Source: Gleimia hominis
Lineage (GTDB): Bacteria > Actinomycetota > Actinomycetes > Actinomycetales > Actinomycetaceae
DNA: 64,000 nucleotides
NCBI RefSeq assembly: GCF_002871945.2
Contig: NZ_CP126963.1
Coordinates: forward strand, 248,001-312,000
Direction: 5' to 3'
Shown: positions 44,090 through 50,973 of the stretch, piece after piece
How positions within the stretch are numbered: the stretch's first letter is position 1
How the letters are laid out: each line of letters opens with the position of its first letter
Notes under the pieces: generated by a model
Seen by the model: the letters and a program-made list of their open reading frames with translations, nothing else
Told to the model about the DNA's origin: nothing
Database searches by the model: none
Position numbers and translations under genes: made by a program

Positions 44090-44567
44090 TGCCCACCCAG
44101 TGAAGCAAACTCCATGGCAACCAAACCATCAGCAGACCCACCACATCCGGGACTCCAATACGCCCGATGAGGCACTGCCAGGCCCGGGTGGTCTCTCCTT
44201 TGGCCACGTACCACCCCAAGAAGTGAGTCTTCATACACGCGATTAAGGCCACGAGAGTGTGGAAAAGGTAGATCCCATAAACGAAGACCACATGATGAAC
44301 CTCATCAACGAGTGAAGAGGCGGGCCACAGATGCCAAAACAGTTCGTTATGTCGACGTAGTGTGCGTGCTTGAAATCCATGGTCACGCAACGTATGCCGG
44401 CCCGTGACAAAGTCTAAGAACACAGCAAAACCACGAGCGCGAGTGTCATTGGAACGAGTCTGTGTGGATGAACACGACTTACACCGAAGACGCGGCCGGC
44501 CCCCAGTCTTTCTATGCTTCATCATCACCCCGCCACAGATCTTGCATCGAGGATTCCCATTCCTTCA
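44090..44567 (-). pseudogene. IS1249-type transposase, N-terminal fragment
   Basis: The frame reads NPRCKICGGVMMKHRKTGG, a zinc-ribbon, then RLRCKSC, LDFVTGRHTLRDHG, EVHHVVFVYGIYL, THFLGWYVAKGETTRAW and RIGVPDVV, matching the first third of IS1249 family transposases from actinobacteria. A frameshift follows near 44139 (continuing GGSADG in another frame) and the remainder is replaced by IS3-type sequence. No intact start is present: a TGA lies just upstream in frame. Confidence 0.72.
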
Positions 44568-44652
44568 TTCAACCCGACTTCAAACCAGATTTTTCCTTAT
44601 CCCCAAGCCGACAACCCGGTCTAAAAACAACACGAAATGGCCTTAAACCGGA

Positions 44653-44692
44653 GATGGAGTGGGAGAACAACTAAATGCTCTCCCACCCCATC
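44653..44692. terminator. Hairpin at the end of the secreted-protein cassette
   Basis: GATGGAGTGGGAGA, loop of twelve, TCTCCCACCCCATC: 14-bp stem with one mismatch, located 37 bases beyond the stop of the two-TM gene. It probably ends the cassette transcript on the minus strand and insulates it from the element. Confidence 0.6.
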
Positions 44693-44728
44693 GGAACATG
44701 TAACTACTTATCTATAGTAAATAGTCAT

Positions 44729-44941
44729 TTAGCTTTTTCTATCTGACTCGGGACGCAACTTCTGAATCATCATTACGAGACTACCAAGGATAAAGGCTGG
44801 AATCGTGATAGATAGAACCGACTTTAGTTCGAAAAATAGAGACGTTAGCACAGTAATAATGGTGATAACTGCTAAAAACGCAACGAAACCCATCAGCAGT
44901 TCCCGCCAAGATATGTGATTTAACCAATCCACCAGTCTCAC
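44729..44941 (-). CDS. Small two-TM protein, candidate immunity partner
   Basis: 70 residues starting MRLVDWLNHISWREL. Two hydrophobic segments (GFVAFLAVITIITVLTSLFF and SVLSITIPAFILGSLVMMI) and a charged tail KLRPESDRKS. The GTG start overlaps the stop of the secreted-protein gene (GTGA) and has AAAGGA upstream, so the two are translated together; the longer ATG reading from 44983 would begin inside that gene. I do not recognise a family. Small membrane proteins in this position often protect the producer from a secreted antibacterial protein, which is inference here. Base composition is AT-richer than the surroundings. Confidence 0.6.
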   Translation of the reverse strand: MRLVDWLNHISWRELLMGFVAFLAVITIITVLTSLFFELKSVLSITIPAFILGSLVMMIQKLRPESDRKS

Positions 44942-45558
44942 GCTTCCTTTCCTGCGCAACCTACTGCATATACTCCCAGCCAAGCTGCGAAGCCAGCTGG
45001 CGTGGACTTGATGATTTGCTTAAGGACAACGCTACCAGCCTTCTTCTCAATCTCTTTCTTTGCATACTTTTGTAAAAGGTCAGCTACCTTATTCCAAGCT
45101 TTTTCTTTAATGTATTTACCGAGCAGGTTGTAATCGATTTGGAATGGTGAAAAGCCCAGCACTCCGGTCACAACACACTTTCCAAAAGAACTCAAACTAC
45201 GATCCGTGTAGACACTGGTGTAACGGTTATTTGCTCCTTTATTTAACGAATCAACAAGCTCTTCGATCAAATCTGCCTCGTTAGCGAATCCCGCAGCAGA
45301 CAAGACGTCATCATTGCTCCTGAAACTACTTCCATCGTAAATGATGCCATCTCGCATGAGAATTACGAATTTATCAGCAACATCCTGAGAAAAAGCATCA
45401 ATCTCAGCCTCAGTAATTGCACTATCGACAATGGCAGTTTGCGACCCAAGTGGCGTAGTCTCAGTTTCTTGAGCATTAGCGACACCCGCTGTTGAGAAAG
45501 CTAGCGCCAGCGAGATTCCAGTGGCGACTAGCGGCTTTGTAGAGGCTTTAGCTATCAT
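44938..45558 (-). CDS. Secreted protein of unknown family, candidate bacteriocin-like toxin
   Basis: 206 residues. A Sec signal peptide (KPLVATGISLALAFSTAGVANA) ends at an AxA site near residue 29. Mature residues 45-115 are acidic and helical (ITEAEIDAFSQDVADKFV, ADLIEELVDSLNKGA). The C-terminal 80 residues hold two cysteines (FGKCVVTGVLGFS and the final VGCAGKEA) flanking a Lys-rich amphipathic helix (LLQKYAKKEIEKKAG) and a hydrophobic helix (STPAGFAAWLGVYAV). This general plan, with cysteines bracketing a hydrophobic hairpin released from a secreted precursor, recalls SdpC-type toxins, but there is no clear sequence match. AGGGGG precedes the ATG. The gene is AT-richer than its neighbours and sits in a mobile-element island. 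Confidence 0.6.
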   Translation of the reverse strand: MIAKASTKPLVATGISLALAFSTAGVANAQETETTPLGSQTAIVDSAITEAEIDAFSQDVADKFVILMRDGIIYDGSSFRSNDDVLSAAGFANEADLIEELVDSLNKGANNRYTSVYTDRSLSSFGKCVVTGVLGFSPFQIDYNLLGKYIKEKAWNKVADLLQKYAKKEIEKKAGSVVLKQIIKSTPAGFAAWLGVYAVGCAGKEA

Positions 45559-45651
45559 TATGCCCCCTTTGATCGTTTCGAGGTCAATCTACCGCACAAT
45601 TCGACACGTCGTCTACGTATTTTACCCAGACGCAACAAACGTGCTGGCTCA

Positions 45652-45987
45652 TCAGTAGCTGTAGAACCTGGGTGTTCGCCTCCAGCGGTCATCATCGAGG
45701 GCTGTCTGTTGGGAGTGGCGCGGTTCACACAAGGCGCGCAGATTCTCGAAGTCGTGAGTGCCGCCGTGCTCGAGCGGCAACACGTGGGCGAGCCGCATAC
45801 CTGAGGGCAGCTGGATGAAGAGAATCCCAGACTCGACACCGAACCGCAGGTTCCGTAGTCGAATCGGCTGGCGAGATGTGATGGCAGCGATGGCTGCTTC
45901 CTCGACATCTGCCCACAGCCCAACAATGTGCGGGTTAGCGGCCCGCCACGCGTCGACGATCGGCTTCAACGAGGACGCCTTGCCCAT
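45652..45987 (-). pseudogene. Chimeric phage remnant: DNA polymerase fragment joined to HNH fragment
   Basis: 111 codons. Residues 1-62 (LKPIVDAWRAANPHIVGLW, AIAAITSRQPIRLRNLRF and FIQLPSGMRLA) match part of the palm/fingers region of actinophage family A DNA polymerases. Residues 67-100 (HVLPLEHGGTHDFENLRALC, RHSQQTA) match the second half of an HNH endonuclease (His, Asn, His), lacking its first Cys pair. The join falls exactly where the polymerase would read LAYVKPR and the HNH would read DHIVPL. Neither half is complete, so it is most simply a deletion scar of a prophage. Confidence 0.65.
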
Positions 45988-46420
45988 CCTTCAGATCGAT
46001 GATCTGCAACTTGGGTGCCATCATGATCCCTTCCTGTAGTAGGTGATGCAGCCCCTCACTCAGGGAGGAAGAACTGCCTTGCACCTGTCAGGCACGGGAA
46101 GCACCAAAACCGGACGCCGAATCTCTCAAAAACTCAAAACGCGGAACCAAAAGAAACGAAAACGCGACAGACGACTACACCGAGCACCGTTGCTCGGATC
46201 ATCCACCACTACAGGAAAGAAACCCGAAAACCGCGCCATATCAGGCGGAAGCGCTAGTCAGGGTATGTTTTGCACCCACCGCACAGTGATTTGCACCCAC
46301 CTGGCACCCACCAAAAGGCAGCGTCAAAACGTATCAATATCTACATCGTCTGGAGCCCTCCGCACGACGTTGGAAACCTAAAAATCGCAGCTATAAAGCC
46401 CAAAGCGGTAGTGTGGGGCC
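45988..46420. other. Gene-free interval at the right edge of the accessory island
   Basis: 433 bases. It contains a 7-bp-stem hairpin CCGAGCA-CCGT-TGCTCGG (46180-46197), the repeated phrase TTGCACCCACC/TGGCACCCACC near 46270-46315, and on the minus strand AGGAAGGGATC followed by ATGATGGCACCC, a short open frame of 29 codons. I see no tRNA, integrase site or convincing coding sequence. Confidence 0.5.
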
Positions 46421-47281
46421 ATGATGATCGACCTGCATGCGCACACGAACATTTCAGACGGCACCGACACGCCCGCGCAGCTGATGGAACGTGCGCACGC
46501 AGCCGGTTTAGACGTCGTTGCCCTAACCGACCACGACACCACCCGCGGGTGGGACGAAGCCGCGAAGCAGGTTCCAACCAGTGGCGTCACCTTAGTGCGC
46601 GGCATGGAAATCTCCTGCTCCTTCCCAGTGCCGCAACTACGCAGGCCCATCAGCGTACACCTGCTTTCCTACCTGCACGACCCCACCGATGAGGCCCTGG
46701 CAAACACGTGCGAGCACACCATTACCTCCCGGCAAACCCGCACCCAAACCATGGTGAGGCGCCTCGAAAAAGACTTCCCTATAACCTACGCAGACGTGCT
46801 CGTCCACGCTCCTAAAGATGGGCCAATCGGCCGGCCCCACATCGCGGACGCGCTCGTTGCCGCAGGCTGTTTCGAAAACCGCTCCGAGGCCTTCACCGCG
46901 GCCCTGCATCCCTCAGGAAAATACTACGAACCCATGCGCACCCCCACGGCAACCGAGGCGATCAAACTGGTTTTAAACGCCGGGGGAGTGCCCGTAATCG
47001 CCCACCCATGCGCACGCCTACGCCAGAAAACCCTCCCCACCTGGGCATTAGACGAACTCGTTGCAGCCGGACTCAAAGGAATCGAATGCTACCACCGCGA
47101 CCACACGCCCCAAGACGCGCACCAACTAGCCGAATACGCGAACTCCCACGATTTACTCATCACCGGATCATCCGACTATCATGGGAAAGGAAAACCAAAT
47201 CGCTTGGGTGAGTATCAAACGAGCGAAACGGTGCTCAACAAAATCGTAAAACTCGGACATTTAGGGTTAATAGAAGCATGA
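46421..47281 (+). CDS. PHP-domain phosphoesterase (RNase AM/YciV-like)
   Basis: 286 residues. PHP motifs are clear: DLHAHTNISDGTDTP (metal His pair), VALTDHDTTRGWDEA, GMEISCSF, IGRPHIADALV, VPVIAHPCA and ITGSSDYHGKGK. The family includes YciV/RNase AM, which trims 5' ends of RNA and hydrolyses pAp, and nucleotide phosphoesterases. It is cytoplasmic. Its last four bases overlap the start of the MarC gene (ATGA), so the two are coupled. Confidence 0.9.
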   Translation: MMIDLHAHTNISDGTDTPAQLMERAHAAGLDVVALTDHDTTRGWDEAAKQVPTSGVTLVRGMEISCSFPVPQLRRPISVHLLSYLHDPTDEALANTCEHTITSRQTRTQTMVRRLEKDFPITYADVLVHAPKDGPIGRPHIADALVAAGCFENRSEAFTAALHPSGKYYEPMRTPTATEAIKLVLNAGGVPVIAHPCARLRQKTLPTWALDELVAAGLKGIECYHRDHTPQDAHQLAEYANSHDLLITGSSDYHGKGKPNRLGEYQTSETVLNKIVKLGHLGLIEA

Positions 47282-47910
47282 CCCAGTGGTTTGACACTTT
47301 CGTTTTCCTAACGACGTTCACCACCCTCGTTGTGATCATGGATCCGGCTGGTAACCTGCCGATATTCCTTTCATTAACGCGCCACTACGACCGGCCCCGC
47401 AAGAAACGTGCCTCCATGCAGGCAACCATCACGTCCCTGGTGGTGATCGTGGTTTTCGCGGTTTTCGGCCAGTACATCCTCACGTTCCTACACATTTCCG
47501 TTGAGGCACTAAAACTCAGTGGGGGAGTCCTACTGTTCATAGTGGCCATGGAGCTACTGACCACTAACCAAGAAGACTCCGTGGAAGCAGACAGCATTGA
47601 CTCCAACGTGGCTCTGGTACCACTTGGCACCCCACTGATGGCTGGGCCCGGCACGATCGTGGCCGTAATGGTAGCCGTCAACGAATCACAAGGATCGTTT
47701 GGGAAAACCTTCGCCGTTGCGATAGCGGTTTTTGCAGTTCACTTACTAATCTGGCTTTGCTTTCGTTTTTCTGTGTTCCTCGCTGACTTTTTAGGTAACG
47801 GCGGCATCCTCTTGCTAACCAAAATCGCGGGGCTCTTACTTGCCGCAATCGCCACCCAAATGGTGGCGGACGCCGTGTTCGACTTCATCCGCGAAAACCC
47901 AATCAGTTAG
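47278..47910 (+). CDS. MarC-family integral membrane protein
   Basis: 210 residues with six predicted helices, characteristic VIMDPAGNLPIFLSLT in helix 1-2 and PLGTPLMAGPGTIVAVMV in the middle. MarC proteins have no proven transport function; the name comes from a location next to the mar operon and not from a resistance role. It is coupled to the PHP gene by a four-base overlap and ends seven bases before the end of the convergent helicase gene. Confidence 0.9.
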   Translation: MTQWFDTFVFLTTFTTLVVIMDPAGNLPIFLSLTRHYDRPRKKRASMQATITSLVVIVVFAVFGQYILTFLHISVEALKLSGGVLLFIVAMELLTTNQEDSVEADSIDSNVALVPLGTPLMAGPGTIVAVMVAVNESQGSFGKTFAVAIAVFAVHLLIWLCFRFSVFLADFLGNGGILLLTKIAGLLLAAIATQMVADAVFDFIRENPIS

Positions 47911-47917
47911 TGCGTAG

Positions 47918-49504
47918 CTAACGTCGACGCCGCGTGCGTTTACGCGAGCGCGGGGAACGCTCCGCAGGCGCGTCACCACTGTTGCGGCGAGTACGCTTCG
48001 CAGGCGCGTCACCACTGTTGCGGCGAGTGCGTTTACGGGGTTTGCGTCGGCGCCGTCCCCGCCCACCGTTTCGGCCTTTACCACGGCCGCGGCTTTCCTT
48101 ACCGGACACATCCACGAACTGTTCCGCATCCAGACCCGCCCGGGTGCGTTCGGACCGTGGCAGGCGCCCATTCACCTCCGTTGGAATATTCAGGTCTGTG
48201 TAAAGATGTGCTGAGGTGTGGTAGGTCTCTAACGGTTCGGGTACCCCCAGGTTCAATGCCTTCGAAATCAGGCTCCATCGCGGCACGTCGTCCCAGTCCA
48301 CGAACGTGATTGCGGTTCCTGAGGCTCCGGCCCGGCCCGTGCGGCCAATGCGGTGCAGGTACGTGCGTTCATCTTCGGGGCACTGGTAGTTAATCACGTG
48401 CGTTACATCGTCCACATCAATCCCGCGGGCCGCCACGTCGGTGGCTACTAGCACGTCAACTTTACCGTGGCGGAACGCGCGCATCGCCTGCTCCCGCGCG
48501 CCCTGACCCAAATCCCCATGCAGGGGAGCGGCCGCGAAACCACGGGCTGCTAACTCGTCACACACCTGCGCGGCCGTGCGTTTAGTGCGCGTAAAAATAA
48601 TGGTCAAACCCCGGCCGCGGGCTTGCAAGATCCGGGCCACAACCTCAATCTTATTCATCGCGTGCGTGCGGTAAATAACCTGTTTAACCGTCTTAACCGT
48701 TGCCCCTTGATCCGTGGGATCTTGCGCGCGAATATGCGTTGGCTGCACCATGTACCGGCGGGCGAGTGCCACCACCTCACCGGGCATAGTGGCAGAAAAC
48801 AGCATGGTGTGCCGCGTGGCTGGGACGCGCGAAAGTAAAACCTCCACATCGGGTAAGAACCCAAGGTCTAACATTTCGTCGGCTTCATCGAGCACCACGG
48901 TGGACACACCATTGAGCTTCAAAATCCGGCGTTTCAACAGGTCAATCAGCCGGCCCGGGGTGCCCACCACAACGTCCGTACCACGCTTAAGTGCACTGAT
49001 CTGTGGGTCAAACTTAGCGCCCCCGTAGATTTCCGTCACCCGAATACTCGTGAGTGATGCCGCGTCACGCAAATCGCGCGCCACCTGCTTACACAGCTCG
49101 CGGGTGGGCAAAATAACCAGGGCCTGCGGGTGGCCTGCAAACGGTACGTCCTGGTCGTAATTCTGCGCATCCGGTGGGCACACGTGCGACAGCAACGGCA
49201 GCCCAAAACCCAAGGTCTTCCCCGTCCCAGTTTTCGCCTGCCCAATAATGTCGCGCCGCCCAAGCGCAACCGGCAGCGTCAACGCCTGAATTGGGAACGG
49301 GTGCGTAATATCCTTGCGGGCCAGGGCCTCACAGAACGGGGCGCTCACCCCGTAGTCCGCGAACGTTTTGCTCTCCAGTTCAAAGTGAGCAACTTCCTCA
49401 TCAATATCTGGTTTCGCATCCTGCTGAGGTGCCTGAACCTGCACGCCCTCAAGATTAACTACAGCCGACGAATACGTGGTCGGCTCCATATTTTCTTCAC
49501 TCAT
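47918..49504 (-). CDS. DEAD-box RNA helicase (RhlE/DeaD-like)
   Basis: 528 residues from the chosen start. All DEAD motifs are present: Q motif region THPFPIQALTLPV, AKTGTGKT (I), PTRELCKQV (Ia), TPGRLIDLL (Ib), DEADEM (II), SAT (III), IIFTRTKRTA (IV), VATDVAARGIDVDDV (V) and HRIGRTGRAG (VI). The C-terminal 75 residues are a basic Arg/Gly/Lys RNA-binding tail containing a duplicated RTRRNSGDAPA unit. It unwinds RNA during ribosome or mRNA metabolism. ATG 49504 has GAGGA ten bases upstream. Ferritin-like, DUF3107 and AdnA/AdnB genes follow in an order conserved in mycobacteria (Rv3211 region). Confidence 0.92.
   Translation of the reverse strand: MSEENMEPTTYSSAVVNLEGVQVQAPQQDAKPDIDEEVAHFELESKTFADYGVSAPFCEALARKDITHPFPIQALTLPVALGRRDIIGQAKTGTGKTLGFGLPLLSHVCPPDAQNYDQDVPFAGHPQALVILPTRELCKQVARDLRDAASLTSIRVTEIYGGAKFDPQISALKRGTDVVVGTPGRLIDLLKRRILKLNGVSTVVLDEADEMLDLGFLPDVEVLLSRVPATRHTMLFSATMPGEVVALARRYMVQPTHIRAQDPTDQGATVKTVKQVIYRTHAMNKIEVVARILQARGRGLTIIFTRTKRTAAQVCDELAARGFAAAPLHGDLGQGAREQAMRAFRHGKVDVLVATDVAARGIDVDDVTHVINYQCPEDERTYLHRIGRTGRAGASGTAITFVDWDDVPRWSLISKALNLGVPEPLETYHTSAHLYTDLNIPTEVNGRLPRSERTRAGLDAEQFVDVSGKESRGRGKGRNGGRGRRRRKPRKRTRRNSGDAPAKRTRRNSGDAPAERSPRSRKRTRRRR
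47963..48034. repeat. 36-bp tandem duplication inside the helicase tail
   Basis: Two 36-bp copies (47963-47998 and 47999-48034) differ at three positions or fewer and encode the repeated RTRRNSGDAPA segment in frame. Together with other short duplications in the window it shows recent slippage or recombination in tails. Confidence 0.8.
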
Positions 49505-49963
49505 TGTCGATCTTCCTCGCGGTCCCATCCGCGCCACGCGACACTCCGTCGCTACCATGCCGATCGCGCAATGCCCAGCAGCTCGGTGCTGCCCCAAAAA
49601 GTTAATCTCACAACCCGGCGACCGGTCTTAACCAACCTCCATTGTAAAGGTAAAAACAGGGCTTGCCTATTCGCTACCACACAACGCGTTGGGGCCACTT
49701 GCGAAAAAGCGGCGCCAACACCACCAACTAAAGTAAGGAACGGTGCCAACCCCACCAACTAAGGTACCGTGCGACCCACCGAGTATCCGTATTACCGATT
49801 GTGCCTCGCTTACCTCCAATCCCAACGGGCGGGGTTGCCTGTACCTCAGGCGAATGCGCTGGAGTAATCGTTCGCAAGCCGCCGTGGTGAGAAGCGGCGG
49901 GTTCGAAACATGCTTAATATGGAGGCAGTATGTGCTCATAAAACCAGGACGAAGGAGACGATT
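49505..49963. other. Divergent intergenic region with a 31-bp direct repeat
   Basis: 459 bases between the helicase and ferritin-like genes. A 31-bp unit is repeated at 49711-49741 and 49742-49772 (sharing GCCAAC.CCACCAACTAA). No gene or RNA was recognised. Both promoters must lie here; the tract after 49900 leads to the AAGGAG ribosome site of the next gene. Confidence 0.5.
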
Positions 49964-50581
49964 GTGAGCAACCCGCAAGAGAGCACTTTTGCACGCATCC
50001 TCGGTGTGTCCGGATACGGCGCACTCGCCGCGCAAGCCCGGTTAGCGAAAGACGCCGATCAAGCTCCCGAAACTTTTGAACACATTGCCATGGCGCGCAT
50101 GTCCGCCCGCGCCTGGAGCTCATTCACGGCAGTAGAACGCACTGCACAGAAACTAGACGTGGACCTCCCGGCACAAATCACCCCGTTCGAAGGCATGCTT
50201 GACGAACTAGATGCCCGCACTCGGCCCACAACCTGGTGGGAGCGGCTCACAAAAACCTATGTCGCGATCGGGATTTTCACCGACGCGCTGCGCACTGCCG
50301 CGCAAGGCCTGGAACTACCAGAAGTGGCGGATGCCGTATCCGACTTCGGTCACGGCCAGTGGACCCGCGACCGGCTCGAACCGGTCACTAAAGACGATCC
50401 GCAGCTGCAAGCCCGCCTCTCCTTGTGGACCAGGCGCGTGGGTGGGGAAGCGCTCGGGCTGGTGCGCGCTTTCTTGTTCACCGACGAGGGGGCAAGCGCG
50501 AAACTGGATCTCGATGAGGTGGTCGCGGATATATCAAAGGCCCACAAGGAACGCTTAGACGCGGTTCACTTGAAGGCCTAG
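49964..50581 (+). CDS. Ferritin-like-fold protein (Rv3210c-like)
   Basis: 205 residues, all-helical. It resembles the actinobacterial ferritin-like family related to MiaE-type tRNA hydroxylases, found next to the DEAD helicase in mycobacteria (Rv3210c/Rv3211). Helices carry FEHIAMARMSARAWSSF, TWWERLTKTYVAIGIFTDAL and WTRRVGGEALGLVRAFL. Only some of the Glu/His metal ligands expected of a diiron site are evident (E in FEHIA; E in GGEALG), so metal binding is uncertain. The GTG start has AAGGAG seven bases upstream; starting at 49910 would precede the ribosome site. Confidence 0.75.
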   Translation: MSNPQESTFARILGVSGYGALAAQARLAKDADQAPETFEHIAMARMSARAWSSFTAVERTAQKLDVDLPAQITPFEGMLDELDARTRPTTWWERLTKTYVAIGIFTDALRTAAQGLELPEVADAVSDFGHGQWTRDRLEPVTKDDPQLQARLSLWTRRVGGEALGLVRAFLFTDEGASAKLDLDEVVADISKAHKERLDAVHLKA

Positions 50582-50632
50582 ATACGACTAGTCAAAACCC
50601 GATATTCACAACCTGAGTTTATTAAACCGGCC

Positions 50633-50875
50633 TCAACTGACGGTGAACCCAACCGGGTTCGTCTTATCTTCGTCTAACAAGACGTAGCCAAGCTTGTCAG
50701 CTGGGATAATGACCTCCCGATCCTGCGTGTCCCGCAGCGCGAGCACCCCGGGCGTACCGGTGGTAGCATCTTGTGCGAGCGCGGTGTTAACGCGTTCACG
50801 CAGGTCCTCACTAGTAATATCGACACTTAACGAAATGTCGCGGGCAATCCCAGCGACCCCAATCGTGAGTTTCAT
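50633..50875 (-). CDS. DUF3107 protein (TB9.4-like)
   Basis: 80 residues beginning MKLTIGVAGIARDISLSVD and ending GYVLLDEDKTNPVGFTV, matching DUF3107 (Rv3208A, TB9.4) in length and pattern. The function is unknown. AAGGAG seven bases before the ATG supports the start. It lies between the ferritin-like gene and adnA, the same neighbourhood as in mycobacteria, but it is transcribed opposite to both. Confidence 0.88.
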   Translation of the reverse strand: MKLTIGVAGIARDISLSVDITSEDLRERVNTALAQDATTGTPGVLALRDTQDREVIIPADKLGYVLLDEDKTNPVGFTVS

Positions 50876-50973
50876 AAAACACTCCTTACACTATTCGTAA
50901 CCACCCTCAATGGTAGAGGGTTGAGTAGAAGAAGTCTGCCTGGCCCGTTAGAAAAAGATGGTTGAATAGGGAT

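Larger units (their letters stand above)
43389..44629. mobile_element. Chimeric insertion-sequence remnant with 13-bp matching ends
   Basis: TGTTTTTAGACCG at 43389-43401 and its reverse complement CGGTCTAAAAACA at 44617-44629 bound a 1241-bp segment. Inside, all on the minus strand from right to left, are the 5' part of an IS1249-type transposase gene, an IS3-type orfA, the start of orfB, and, after a large internal deletion, the end of orfB with a nonsense codon. No flanking target duplication is visible. The left end truncates the HIT gene. The element cannot encode a working transposase. Confidence 0.7.

Noticed and set aside
44938..45558. Assignment as a true SdpC toxin
   Set aside because: Only the general plan (signal peptide, two cysteines around a hydrophobic part) is similar; the sequence and the expected SdpA/SdpB-like partners are absent.
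46043..46381. Open frame of 112 codons on the plus strand
   Set aside because: Composition is low-complexity (Lys/Arg/Thr/Ser), no family resemblance and no ribosome site; it lies in scarred intergenic DNA.
45988..46420. tRNA or attachment site at the island's right edge
   Set aside because: No cloverleaf could be folded by eye and no matching repeat was found at the left edge near 43389.
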